Positions 1 to 8,965 of a stretch of 64,000 nucleotides of DNA are shown here, in pieces (position 1 is the first letter of the stretch; each line of letters starts with the position of its first letter). Origin of the DNA: Alphaproteobacteria bacterium (lineage in GTDB: Bacteria; Pseudomonadota; Alphaproteobacteria; Micropepsales; Micropepsaceae); contig JAJPIX010000018.1 of the NCBI GenBank assembly GCA_021324545.1, positions 1 to 64,000 on the forward strand, written 5' to 3'. The notes under the pieces are model-generated. The model was not told the DNA's origin. It ran no database searches and saw only the letters and a program-made list of their open reading frames with translations. A program made the position numbers and the translations under genes.

Positions 1-108
1 CTCGCCCTGGTCGATGTGGAAGGTGACGCCGTCGACCGCGTGGACGACGCCGCGCGAGGTGAAGAACTGCGTGTACAGGTCTTCGACCTGCAGCAGAGTC
101 TGGGCCAT
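1..108 (-). CDS. Oligopeptide/dipeptide ABC transporter ATP-binding protein, N-terminal fragment
   Basis: Only the first 36 codons lie in the window; the gene runs off its left edge. The visible residues (MAQTLLQVEDLYTQFF, then a VVHAVDGVTF segment) match the opening beta-strands of OppD/DppD-type ATPases ahead of the Walker A motif, which is outside the window. It sits 29 bases downstream of the OppC-type permease on the same strand, as expected for an importer operon. The ATPase would energise uptake through the two permeases; the substrate cannot be judged from this piece. Confidence 0.8.
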   Translation of the reverse strand, partial: MAQTLLQVEDLYTQFFTSRGVVHAVDGVTFHIDQGE

Positions 109-137
109 TAGGCCGCTACTTTACAGTTCAGTTCTCG

Positions 138-1079
138 CTACCGTCGCATGCGCGGGTCGAGCGCGTCTCTCAGGCCGTCGCCGATGAAATTCAGGCAGAA
201 CAGCGTGACGCTCATGAATAGCGCGGGAAAGATGAGCATCCAGGGAGCGGTCTCCATCTGGTTGGCCCCTTCGGAAATCAGCACGCCCCAGCTGGTTAGC
301 GGCTCCTGGATTCCAAGACCCAGGAACGAAAGAAAGCTTTCGGCCAGAATAACCGCCGGAATCGTCAGCGTGACATAGACGATGACCGGACCCATGACAT
401 TGGGAATGATGTGGCGGCGAATGATATCGAAGGTGCCGGCGCCGGACGCGCGCGCCGCTTCGATGAATTCCTTCTGCTTGATGGAAAGCGTCTGCCCCCG
501 GACGATGCGCGCCATGGTGAGCCATTCCACCGCGCCGATCGCCACAAAGAGAAGCAGGAAATTGCGGTTGAACACGACCATCAGGATGATCACAAAGAAG
601 ATGAAGGGGAGGGAATAGAGCACGTCCACCACCCGCATCATCAATTCATCCAGCTTGCCGCCGATGAATCCCGCCGTCGCGCCATAGGCAATGCCGATCA
701 GAAGACTGACGAATGTCGCGACAAAGCCAACCGCCAGCGAAACGCGCGCGCCATAGAGCGTGCGCACGAATATGTCGCGTCCGATGGAGTCGGTACCGAA
801 CCAGTGCGCGCCGCCCGCGTTGCACATCACGTTTGGGTCGGGCCACCAGGCCGGCGAGCAGGAAATCACGCTGTAATCCTGCGTGTCGTAGGCGTAGGGC
901 GAGAGCCATGGCGCAAAGACGGCGAGCAACGCGATGACGGCCAGGATAATCATGCTTGCCACCGCCGCCCTGTTTTTCAGCAGCCGCCGGCGGGCGTCCA
1001 CCCACAGGCTGCGGCCCTGAATATCCTGGGCGCGGACGATCAGCTGCGCGTTGCGGCTGAGTGTTGCCGGCATAACCAT
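138..1079 (-). CDS. OppC/DppC-type ABC transporter permease
   Basis: A 313-residue inner-membrane permease of the binding-protein-dependent peptide importer family. It has an N-terminal OppC-type segment with one membrane span at about residues 38-58 followed by a periplasmic stretch, then GTDSIGRDIFVRTLYGARVS, which is characteristic of OppC. An EAA loop (EAARASGAGTF, with IIPN further on) contacts the ATPase. The end DALDPRMRR is typical of the family. Its ATG shares bases with the stop of the upstream permease (TGATG), so the two are translationally coupled. The substrate is unknown; dipeptides or oligopeptides are the usual cargo, but glutathione and nickel importers share this fold. Confidence 0.92.
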   Translation of the reverse strand: MVMPATLSRNAQLIVRAQDIQGRSLWVDARRRLLKNRAAVASMIILAVIALLAVFAPWLSPYAYDTQDYSVISCSPAWWPDPNVMCNAGGAHWFGTDSIGRDIFVRTLYGARVSLAVGFVATFVSLLIGIAYGATAGFIGGKLDELMMRVVDVLYSLPFIFFVIILMVVFNRNFLLLFVAIGAVEWLTMARIVRGQTLSIKQKEFIEAARASGAGTFDIIRRHIIPNVMGPVIVYVTLTIPAVILAESFLSFLGLGIQEPLTSWGVLISEGANQMETAPWMLIFPALFMSVTLFCLNFIGDGLRDALDPRMRR

Positions 1080-2023
1080 CAGTCGAACCTCACGCGGGGA
1101 TCGAGAATGCGGTAGAGAATGTCGGCCGCAAGATTGAGCAGCAGGATGATCATGGCGTAGAAGATCACCACGCCCATCACCAGCGTGTAATCGCGGTCAA
1201 GCGCGCCCTGGACAAAATAGCGGCCAATCCCGGGCAGCCCGAAAATCTGCTCCACGATCAGCGAGCCGGTGACCAGCCCCGCGATGGCGGGCCCGAGATA
1301 GCTCACAAGCGGCAGGATCGCGGCGCGCAGCGCGTGGCGCACCACGACGATGTGGCTGGGCAGACCTTTGGCGCGCGCGGTCCGCACGTAGTTGGAATTC
1401 AGCACTTCGATCATGCTGCCGCGCACCAGCCGCGATATGATGGCAATCTGCGGCAACGCCAGCACCGTTACGGGCAGAATCATGTTTTTCATGGCCCCGC
1501 CGTTCCAGCCGCCGACCGGCAGCGAGAGATCGAATCCGAAAAGCGTGATTCCATAAACGCCGAATATCAGCGTGAGCAGCGGCGCCGTGACGAACGTCGG
1601 TATGGTGATGCCGAACATGGCGATGGCCATCACCCCATAATCAGAGGGCCTGTTGTGATTGAGCGCGGCTATGACGCCAAGCGCCGTCCCCAGCAGGATC
1701 GCCAGGGTGATTGCCGAAAGGCCAAGCCGGGCGCTCACCGGCAGCCCATCTTCGATCAGCTGCGTGACGGTGAAATCCTTGTTCTTGTAGGACGGCCCGA
1801 AATCCCCGTGCATGAGCCGGTCCAGATACATGAGGAATTGCTGATACACCGGCTTGTCGAGATTGTAGGCCGCCTCGATATTGTGCTGGATTTCGGGCGG
1901 CAGGCGGTGGTTGGAGTCGAACGGCCCGCCGGGCGCGATCCGCATCATGAAGAATGCGAGCGTTATGATGATCAGCATCGTCGGAATGGCGCCGACGATG
2001 CGGCGGGTGACATATGAAAGCAT
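1079..2023 (-). CDS. OppB/DppB-type ABC transporter permease
   Basis: A 314-residue permease partner of the OppC-type protein. It opens with MLSYVTRRIVGAIPTMLIII, the usual OppB first span, followed by RIAPGGPFD. The EAA loop is RTARAKGLPSHIVVVRHALR, and the end is RILDPRVRFD. I chose the ATG at 2021-2023 because it has a good ribosome site (AGGA, 8 bases upstream) and gives the family N-terminus; an upstream extension to 2098 is not family-like. No periplasmic binding protein is visible in the window, so it may lie beyond the left edge. The gene follows hutH after 176 bases on the same strand. Confidence 0.92.
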   Translation of the reverse strand: MLSYVTRRIVGAIPTMLIIITLAFFMMRIAPGGPFDSNHRLPPEIQHNIEAAYNLDKPVYQQFLMYLDRLMHGDFGPSYKNKDFTVTQLIEDGLPVSARLGLSAITLAILLGTALGVIAALNHNRPSDYGVMAIAMFGITIPTFVTAPLLTLIFGVYGITLFGFDLSLPVGGWNGGAMKNMILPVTVLALPQIAIISRLVRGSMIEVLNSNYVRTARAKGLPSHIVVVRHALRAAILPLVSYLGPAIAGLVTGSLIVEQIFGLPGIGRYFVQGALDRDYTLVMGVVIFYAMIILLLNLAADILYRILDPRVRFD

Positions 2024-2199
2024 CGCAAGTTCCTGCCCTTCGCCGCTTTGCGTGGACGAAGGTGAGCCTCCCTTTCGACGGCAAACGGTAACCGCCAACT
2101 CGATGCGAAATTCCTAACGCGGGCTGAGGCTTAGCTGCGTTTCCGGGAGAAATATTGCGGACTGTCCCGATCTTGCGCAATAAACTTTCAGGAGCAGGC

Positions 2200-3738
2200 C
2201 TAGCCGTTGCGCAAAGGTGCCCACTCGCCCTGCGGTAGCAGGGGTTCGAAGGCGCGGTCGGCCACACATTTCCGGACGGCGGCGATCGCCGGCGCAAAAT
2301 AGCGATCGCGCGCAAACCTTGGACAGACCGACCGGATCTTCGCGTGCGCCTGCTCCAGAACAGGTGAACTCTTGAGCGGCCGGTGAAACTCAATCCCTTC
2401 GGCAGCCGCCAGAAGTTCAATGGCGAGGATGTTGGCCACATTTTCATTCATGGGTGACAGCCGCCGCGCCGCAAAGGTGGCCATCGAAACAAAATCTTCC
2501 TGGTTGGCGGAGGTTGGAAGCGAATCCACCGAAGCGGGATGCGCCAGCGACTTGTTTTCCGACGCCAGCGACGCGGCGGTCACATGCGCAATCATGAAGC
2601 CGGAATTCACGCCGCCGTCTTTTGCAAGAAACGGGGGCAGGCCGCTGAGCGAGGAGTCGATCAGCAGCGCAATGCGCCGCTCGGCAAGCGCGCCGATCTC
2701 GGCAATGGCGATGGCAAGCGCATCGGCCGCGATTGCCACAGGCTCGGCGTGAAAATTGCCGCCCGACAGCACATCGCCGTTCTCGAACACCAGCGGATTG
2801 TCCGTTACCGCGTTGGCCTCAGCGGCAAACACTTGCGCCGCATAGCGCAAGGCATCGGCGCAGGCCCCCAGAACCTGCGGCTGGCAGCGGATGGAATAGG
2901 GGTCCTGCACGCGCTCACAGGACAGGTGGGATTGCCGGATTTCGCTTCCGGCCATCAACGCGCGCAATATTGCGGCGGCCGTTGCCTGTCCGGGTTGGCC
3001 GCGCACCTCGTGAATCCGTGGATCGAAGGGTGTGTCGCTGCCTTTGATCGCGTCCGTGGACATCGCGCCCGCCACAAAGGCCGCCTGGAAATTGGCTTGC
3101 GCCGCGAACAGACCGGCAAGGGCGAGCGCCGTGGATGCCTGCGTGCCATTCAGGAGCGCCAGACCTTCCTTTGCCTCGAGTTCAAGCGGCGCAATGCCGG
3201 CCTTTGCAAGCGCCGCCCTGGCCGTCAGCGTTTCGCCGTTCCAGCGCGCATGCCCTTCGCCGATGAGCACGGCGGAAAGATGGGCAAGCGGCGCCAAATC
3301 GCCGGATGCGCCGACCGAGCCCTGCGAGGGGATAAGAGGCAATACGTTCTTGTTCAGGAGATCAATCAGCCGCTCAACCACAACGCGGCGCACGCCGGAA
3401 TAGCCGCGCGCAAGGCTGGCGATTTTCAGCGCAAGCACCAGGCGCACGACGGCATCGGGGAGCGGGTCGCCGACGCCTGCCGCATGCGACAGCACCAGAT
3501 TGCGTTGCAGGGCTTTCAGCTCGGAATCGGCGATACGCTTGTGTGCGAGCTTTCCGAATCCCGTGTTTACTCCATATATAACCCGGCGGCCGGCCAACGC
3601 CGTTTCGACATGCGCGCGCGAGGCGTCGATCTGCGGCCACGCGGCTTGCGCGAGGCGGACCGGCGCCTGGCTTTCGAAGATATCTTGCCAGAGCGAAAGC
3701 GGCGACTTTCCGGGAACGATTTCCAGCGCGGTTTCCAT
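2200..3738 (-). CDS. hutH: Histidine ammonia-lyase
   Basis: A 512-residue enzyme converting L-histidine to trans-urocanate and ammonia, the first step of histidine degradation, in the cytoplasm. The Ala144-Ser145-Gly146 triad (inside [15 protein letters not shown]) would self-cyclise to the MIO electrophile. The catalytic Tyr lies in YGVNTGFG near residue 55. QNQE-type and ENG-type loops are present. Length is standard. No hutU, hutI, hutG or hutC is next to it, which is unusual for a hut gene; instead it lies between a histidine kinase (56-base gap) and peptide-transport permeases. Tyrosine ammonia-lyase or another MIO enzyme is possible, but overall similarity favours HutH. Confidence 0.92.
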   Translation of the reverse strand: METALEIVPGKSPLSLWQDIFESQAPVRLAQAAWPQIDASRAHVETALAGRRVIYGVNTGFGKLAHKRIADSELKALQRNLVLSHAAGVGDPLPDAVVRLVLALKIASLARGYSGVRRVVVERLIDLLNKNVLPLIPSQGSVGASGDLAPLAHLSAVLIGEGHARWNGETLTARAALAKAGIAPLELEAKEGLALLNGTQASTALALAGLFAAQANFQAAFVAGAMSTDAIKGSDTPFDPRIHEVRGQPGQATAAAILRALMAGSEIRQSHLSCERVQDPYSIRCQPQVLGACADALRYAAQVFAAEANAVTDNPLVFENGDVLSGGNFHAEPVAIAADALAIAIAEIGALAERRIALLIDSSLSGLPPFLAKDGGVNSGFMIAHVTAASLASENKSLAHPASVDSLPTSANQEDFVSMATFAARRLSPMNENVANILAIELLAAAEGIEFHRPLKSSPVLEQAHAKIRSVCPRFARDRYFAPAIAAVRKCVADRAFEPLLPQGEWAPLRNG

Positions 3739-3794
3739 CCTGTTGGATTACCTTGCCCCGGATTGCCGCGCAATTCGCGCCCGCCGGCGGGCGC

Positions 3795-5321
3795 CTATCC
3801 CGCCAATACGCGCGCGGGAGGAAAGACAACCTCGGCCACAGTGCCCCGGCTGGGCTCGCTTGAAAGGTTGAACTGCGCCCGGTTGGCTTCGGTCAGCGCC
3901 TTGGCGAGAGGGAGCCCAAGCCCGGTTCCCTTGCGCTCGCGCTGCAGAGGGCCGTCCACCTGGCCGAATGGCTCCAGCGCGAGTTCGATTTCGCTTCTTG
4001 TCATCCCCACGCCCGTGTCGCGGACGGCTACCGACACGCCGCCATCCCCGGTCAGAGACGCGGAGACGAACACTTCTCCCCCCGCCGGCGTAAATTTCAC
4101 GGCATTGGAGATGAGGTTCAACATCACCTGCCGCAGGGCGCGCGCATCGGCCACGACGGGCGGCAGATTGGCCGGCACGGCCGACTTGAGTTCGATGCCC
4201 AGATCGGAGGCCTGCGTCTTCAGGAGCCGGATGCAATCATCGATCACGCCTGCCAGCGAAACGGAATCGAAATGAATGCGGAACTTGCCGGCCTCGATCG
4301 CGGAAAGATCCAGCAGATCGTTCACGAGGCTCATCAGATGGCCCGCGCTCATCCGGATATCATCTATATAGCCCTCGTAGCGTTTGTCGCCGAGCGGCCC
4401 GAAACGGGCCTGCTGCATGATTTCGGAAAATCCGATGATGGCATTCAGCGGGTTGCGCATTTCGTGGGTAAGCTTCGCGATGAAATCGGATTTCGCCCGG
4501 CTGCGGGCCTCGGCGGCGTCCCGCTCGTGTCTCAGGCGCGCACACTCGGCTTCGAGGCTTGCCAGACTCTGCTTCGCTGCGTCGTTGGTCTCCGCGCGCA
4601 GCTGCTGAAGCGCGGCCATATCTTTTGCAAGTTTTGCACGCAGCAACGCCTCAAGTTCTAGTCGCTCGGTAATGTCCTCGATGCGCACCAGCGCGGCGGG
4701 CGCGCGTTCGTGGGGATCGGCCAGGCGCGCGGCCTGCAGCCGCAACTTGCGCTCCCGGCCGGCGGGGCCGGCAACAGCGATGCGGTTTGCCATCCCGTCC
4801 ACCAGTGCCTGCCGGACAAGCGCTTCAAGCACGTCGTGCGGAAGGGCATTCATGCAATGTCGTGCAGGGTCATTCGCCTGCAGAACATGGCCCTTGGGAT
4901 CGGCAAGAAGCAGGGCAATGGGCGCAGCCTCGAACAGGGCAATCTTTCGGGCCGAGCCGGCGTCCGTCTTCGGCTCATGACGGTCGATCACGGTGACGAA
5001 GAGACCCTTGCCGCCGCCTGGCAAAGGCGTGCTGTCCAGGCGCACACGCACGGCGATTGCCTTTCCGTCAGGCGATAACACCGTCTCTGCCGTGCCGGAG
5101 TCGGCACAAGCCGCGAGCTTCGCCATTGCGCTTTCGGCGGAAAACGCGAATTCGATCAGGTCGAACAGCGAGCCGGCGCCCCAGAAAACAAGAGCGGATT
5201 CGTTTGCCCAAACGATACGCCGGCGCGTGATATCCCAGAGCCAGACGGGCTCGGCGGCCGTTCCCAGCCGCTCGTCCAGCAGCTGCGCAAGGCCGCTTGT
5301 CTCCTTCGGCTGGCTGTCCAT
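3795..5321 (-). CDS. PAS-domain sensor histidine kinase
   Basis: A 508-residue sensor kinase with no obvious membrane span, so probably cytoplasmic. Two PAS-like segments are suggested (about residues 22-115 and 128-220; the second ends LVRIEDITERLELE). A coiled-coil linker (about 225-275) precedes the HisKA H-box FIAKLTHEMRNPLNAIIGF with His286. The HATPase_c part has the N-box NLISNAVKF (402-410), the G1 box DTGVGM (435-440) and the G2 box GTGLGLPLAKAL (465 on). No receiver domain is fused and no response regulator is adjacent. Its layout resembles alphaproteobacterial PleC/DivJ-like kinases, but orthology cannot be claimed. It may be the first gene of a unit with hutH. Confidence 0.9.
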   Translation of the reverse strand: MDSQPKETSGLAQLLDERLGTAAEPVWLWDITRRRIVWANESALVFWGAGSLFDLIEFAFSAESAMAKLAACADSGTAETVLSPDGKAIAVRVRLDSTPLPGGGKGLFVTVIDRHEPKTDAGSARKIALFEAAPIALLLADPKGHVLQANDPARHCMNALPHDVLEALVRQALVDGMANRIAVAGPAGRERKLRLQAARLADPHERAPAALVRIEDITERLELEALLRAKLAKDMAALQQLRAETNDAAKQSLASLEAECARLRHERDAAEARSRAKSDFIAKLTHEMRNPLNAIIGFSEIMQQARFGPLGDKRYEGYIDDIRMSAGHLMSLVNDLLDLSAIEAGKFRIHFDSVSLAGVIDDCIRLLKTQASDLGIELKSAVPANLPPVVADARALRQVMLNLISNAVKFTPAGGEVFVSASLTGDGGVSVAVRDTGVGMTRSEIELALEPFGQVDGPLQRERKGTGLGLPLAKALTEANRAQFNLSSEPSRGTVAEVVFPPARVLAG

Positions 5322-5511
5322 CGACTCTCCCGCCCGTCCGCAAAGCTTAGACGAGGGGAACGGGCGCGCAATCGGGCCGCCCCGGTTATCAAGAGCAGAA
5401 TTGTCCCGCCTTGCGATGTACAGGCCGGCTTTTGCGGCACATTTGGCGGCTTGCTTTTGGGAGCCGGGAATCCTAGCTTCCGGCCCCTTCGCGGATTTTT
5501 GGCGGCTTTGT

Positions 5512-5588
5512 GCAGCTGTAGCTCAGTTGGTTAGAGCGCCGGATTGTGGATCCGGAGGTCGGTGGTTCGAGACCACCCAGCTGTACCA
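5512..5588 (+). tRNA. tRNA-His (anticodon GTG), A73 type without encoded G-1
   Basis: A full cloverleaf can be drawn: 7-bp acceptor stem closing with a G1-U72 pair, D-arm GCTC/GAGC, anticodon stem CCGGA/TCCGG around loop TTGTGGA (anticodon GTG), T-arm GGTGG-TTCGAGA-CCACC and an encoded CCA. The base before position 1 (5511) is T and the discriminator is A73. It therefore lacks the G-1:C73 pair that marks nearly all other tRNA-His. This deviation is known from a clade of Alphaproteobacteria with a divergent HisRS, and such an enzyme (hisS) is also encoded in this window. Confidence 0.96.
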
Positions 5589-5592
5589 TTCA

Positions 5593-8500
5593 TCAAGGCA
5601 AATCCTGGCCATCGTCCGGCGGCCCCGCGCGGGCGTTATCGAGCGACAGGTTGATCGGCTTCTGGCCTTTGGCCGCCAGTGCTGCATTCAGCTTTGCGAG
5701 TGCATCATTCTTCAAGGTCAACCAGGCCTGCTGGGCGGCCGCGAGCGCGGCCATCGCCCGATCGCAGGCCTGTTGCTGCGCAGCGGTCGGCGCGGCATCG
5801 ACTGACTCCAGCGCGTCCTCCAGGGCTGTGAGCGCATCGGACGCCGATTCAAAGGTTGACGCTTCGGGCGCGGGCTTCCTGCGCAACGTATTCACAAGCG
5901 GACCAAAGGGGTCGCCGATCTTCTTTCCGGCCGGAAAGCGCTTGTCCAGTTCCCTGAAAAGGGCCTGTTGCTCCGTATAGCCATCAGTGGCCTGCGCGAG
6001 CGCGGCCTCAATCTTCTGTGAAAGCGCAAGCGATGCGGCAAGCTCCGCGGCAGTCGCCCTTACTCTGGGGTCTTCGGCAATCTGTAGCGGCGCGGAATAG
6101 GTTTGGCCGTTCGCCGAGAGCGTGAGCGTGTATTTGCCGGGCAGGGCGAACGGGCCTTCGGGCACAATGGGCGCGGCCTTGCCCCACACCGCGGCGATGC
6201 TGTAGCCGTAGGAAACGGCCATGGGCCTTTCATAGCGCAGGTTCCAGACAAAACGGTGCATGCCGGGTGCTGCGGAAAGCTGCTCTGGCGGACGGGTCCA
6301 GGCTTGCGCGAAATAAAGATTGGCCTTGGGCGCCTTTTCGGGCGCCGCGCTCGAAAACCGGCGCACGACATTGCCCTTTGCGTCGCGGATTTCGAGTGTG
6401 ACCGGCCCGCGCGTGCCCGCGCCAAGCCAGTAATCGACGATCGCGCCCTGCGGCGGATTTTCCCCCGCCGGCGTTTCCGGCGGCAACGGCGTGTCATGAT
6501 TGTTGTTCGGATGCACGCGGTATGCGAGCGCGGGCGCGAAAAGATGCGCGGGCTCCGCGGCGATGGCCGGGGCCATCTGGCGCAACGGCGTCACATCGTC
6601 GAGAATCCAGATCGCGCGGCCTTCGGTGGCCGCGATCAGGTCATCGCCGTGAACCAGAAGATCGGTGATCCAAGCCGTTGGCAAATTCTGGCGCAGGGGC
6701 TGCCAGTGACCGCCGTCATCGAAGGAAACATAAACGCTGCGGTCGGTGCCGGCATATAGCAGGCCCTGCTTCTTCGGATCGGCGCGCACCACGCTTGAAA
6801 ATTCGTCGCGCGAGATGCCTGCGTCAATTTCCTGCCAGGTTTTGCCGAAATCGCGGGTCCGCAGAATGAGCGGTGCAAACCTGTCGATACGATGGGTATC
6901 AACAGCCGCATAGGCCACGCCGTCTTCCAGCGCCGAAACGCTGATCGCGCGCACTTTTGCCCACAGGGGAATGGCGGTCGGCGTGACGTTGGTCCAATGC
7001 GCGCCGCCATCGCGCGTCAGCTGGATAAGCCCGTCGTCTGTGCCGACCCAGATTTCGTCGGGGTGGCGGGGCGAGGGCTCGATGGCGGAGATCACGCCAT
7101 AGCCGCAAAGCTTGGCCTGTGCCGGCGTGACATCGCCGTCGCATTTCGGCGTGCCATCAACCTTGCCGGTGAGATCGGGGCTGATGACGTGCCAGCTTTT
7201 TCCGCGATCGGTGGATTTGAACAGGACTTGCGCGCCAAGGTACAGCGCGGGCGCGCCGGTGTGTGAACCTTCCAGCGGCGTCATCCACATGTAGCGGTAT
7301 TTGGTGAGTGTCGGACGTTTGCCGTAGTCGTCGTCGGGATAGGGCGACACGTCGCTCACCTGCCCGGTACGGCCGTCCCATTTGCTGATATGCCCGCCAA
7401 GTCCCGAGCCATAGACAATGTTCGGGTCCCCCGGATCGGGAATGTCGTAATCGCGTTCGTCGCCGCCGATCGGATGCCAGTCGCGGAAGGTCAGAAGGCC
7501 GTAATCGCTGCGGCTGGCGATGGCGACCGTGCCGCTGTCCTGCTGGCCGGAATAAATCCAGTACGGAAAACGATTGTCGGCGGCCAGATGATAGAATTGT
7601 CCGGTCGGCTGATTGTACCAGCTGCTCCAGGTCCTGCCGCCATTGACGGTGACCGCGGTCCCCTGGTCGGATCCCGTGATCATGTGATCCGGGTGCAGCG
7701 GATTGATCCAGATCGCATGATAATCGTCGCCGCCCGGCGAACCCTTGATGACCGTGCAGTCCTTGCCGCCGCTGGTGCAGCGCCGGATGGATTGTCCGAC
7801 AAGATAGACGACATCCGGATCGTTCGGCGCGGCGGCCAGGCGGCTGAAATACCAGTTGGATACGGCCTTCGCCTTGTTGACGAAAATCCAGCGTGCGCCG
7901 CCATCGTCGGATCGATAAAGGCCGCCGGATTTCTCGGAATCCACGCTCGCGTAGATTCGCGTTCCGCTTTTGGTGTGCGTGACGGCAAGACCGATGCGGC
8001 CCAGCGCGCCTTGCGGCCATCCGCCTCCCGACAATTTCTGCCAGCTTCGCCCGCGGTCCGTGGACCTGTAGATCGCGCTGCCGTTTCCGGAGATGGGCGT
8101 GAAATAGCTGAGCCACGGATACTGTCTGGCGGTCCATGCCGCGGCGAAGATCACGTTCGGGTTGGCTGGATCGCTCGCGAGATCGGCCACGCCGGTCCAG
8201 TTGTCGATCTTCAGCACATGCGCCCAGGTTTTGCCGCCGTCCGTGGTGCGGTAGAGACCGCGGTCGGGGCTTGGTCCGAAGAAGTGGCCTTGCGCGCCCA
8301 CCAGCGCGACGTTCGGATTTTCCGGATCGACCCAGATGGCGGCGATGTAGCGCGTCTGCTCAAGACCGAGCGCCTGCCAATGCGCGCCGCCATCCACCGA
8401 TTTGTAGACGCCGAATCCGGCGCCGATGTCATAGCGCGGGGCGTCCTGTCCTGTGCCGATGTAGATGATATTCGGATTGGATGGGGCAATCGCCAGCGCC

Positions 8501-8787
8501 CCGATTGGCGCGGCCGGCCCGTTCTGGAACTGGGGCTGCCAGGTGCGGCCGGCATCGTCGCTGCGCCATACCCCGCCGCCGGCGCCGCCAAAATAAAAGG
8601 TGTCAGGCCGGTTGGGCACGCCTGCGACCACCGTGGACCAGCCCGCGCGAAACGGGCCGATCAGGCGCCATTTGAGCCCGCCGTAGAACGCAGGATTAAT
8701 CGAAGGAGGATTGACCGGCTGCGACGTGGCAGCAGAGGCAAATGCAAAGATCAGACTGGCTGCGAGGCCAACGAATACAGACTTCAA
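5593..8787 (-). CDS. Secreted BNR/Asp-box beta-propeller protein (VPS10/sortilin-like), paralogue 1
   Basis: A 1,064-residue exported protein. The N-terminus (MKSVFVGLAASLIFAFASAATSQ) is a clear signal peptide. About residues 30-730 carry ten or so Asp-box motifs of the S-x-D-x-G-x-T-W type (SDDAGRTW, TTDGGKTW, STDRGRSW, SFDDGGHW), which build a large sortilin-like propeller. An Ig-like module (ending near PGKYTLTLSANGQ) and a helical Ala/Gln-rich tail follow. Such proteins are often labelled glycosyl hydrolase, but I see no catalytic signature. The start is TTG (8785-8787), supported by an upstream GAGGTG/GAAGGG and the signal peptide. It is divergent from paralogue 2 and ends 4 bases from the tRNA-His gene. 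Function unknown. Confidence 0.85.
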   Translation of the reverse strand: MKSVFVGLAASLIFAFASAATSQPVNPPSINPAFYGGLKWRLIGPFRAGWSTVVAGVPNRPDTFYFGGAGGGVWRSDDAGRTWQPQFQNGPAAPIGALAIAPSNPNIIYIGTGQDAPRYDIGAGFGVYKSVDGGAHWQALGLEQTRYIAAIWVDPENPNVALVGAQGHFFGPSPDRGLYRTTDGGKTWAHVLKIDNWTGVADLASDPANPNVIFAAAWTARQYPWLSYFTPISGNGSAIYRSTDRGRSWQKLSGGGWPQGALGRIGLAVTHTKSGTRIYASVDSEKSGGLYRSDDGGARWIFVNKAKAVSNWYFSRLAAAPNDPDVVYLVGQSIRRCTSGGKDCTVIKGSPGGDDYHAIWINPLHPDHMITGSDQGTAVTVNGGRTWSSWYNQPTGQFYHLAADNRFPYWIYSGQQDSGTVAIASRSDYGLLTFRDWHPIGGDERDYDIPDPGDPNIVYGSGLGGHISKWDGRTGQVSDVSPYPDDDYGKRPTLTKYRYMWMTPLEGSHTGAPALYLGAQVLFKSTDRGKSWHVISPDLTGKVDGTPKCDGDVTPAQAKLCGYGVISAIEPSPRHPDEIWVGTDDGLIQLTRDGGAHWTNVTPTAIPLWAKVRAISVSALEDGVAYAAVDTHRIDRFAPLILRTRDFGKTWQEIDAGISRDEFSSVVRADPKKQGLLYAGTDRSVYVSFDDGGHWQPLRQNLPTAWITDLLVHGDDLIAATEGRAIWILDDVTPLRQMAPAIAAEPAHLFAPALAYRVHPNNNHDTPLPPETPAGENPPQGAIVDYWLGAGTRGPVTLEIRDAKGNVVRRFSSAAPEKAPKANLYFAQAWTRPPEQLSAAPGMHRFVWNLRYERPMAVSYGYSIAAVWGKAAPIVPEGPFALPGKYTLTLSANGQTYSAPLQIAEDPRVRATAAELAASLALSQKIEAALAQATDGYTEQQALFRELDKRFPAGKKIGDPFGPLVNTLRRKPAPEASTFESASDALTALEDALESVDAAPTAAQQQACDRAMAALAAAQQAWLTLKNDALAKLNAALAAKGQKPINLSLDNARAGPPDDGQDLP

Positions 8788-8965
8788 CCCTTCACACCTC
8801 TTTTGTGCGGACGCACGCTAACGGCTCCCTCCGCCGCTGCCAACTGTTGCACGGAAGTAATAGAGGCAATGCGTCATCGGCATTTCTGCCATGAGGCCGC
8901 GCAATTCTCTGGTCCGGCGCGGGACCGGGTGTAGAGTGGGCGTTATTTCCATTGTGGGGGACAGA

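Noticed and set aside
2539..4275. A 578-codon plus-strand frame opposite hutH and the histidine kinase
   Set aside because: The sense strand encodes two well-conserved enzymes; the antisense product has no recognisable feature.
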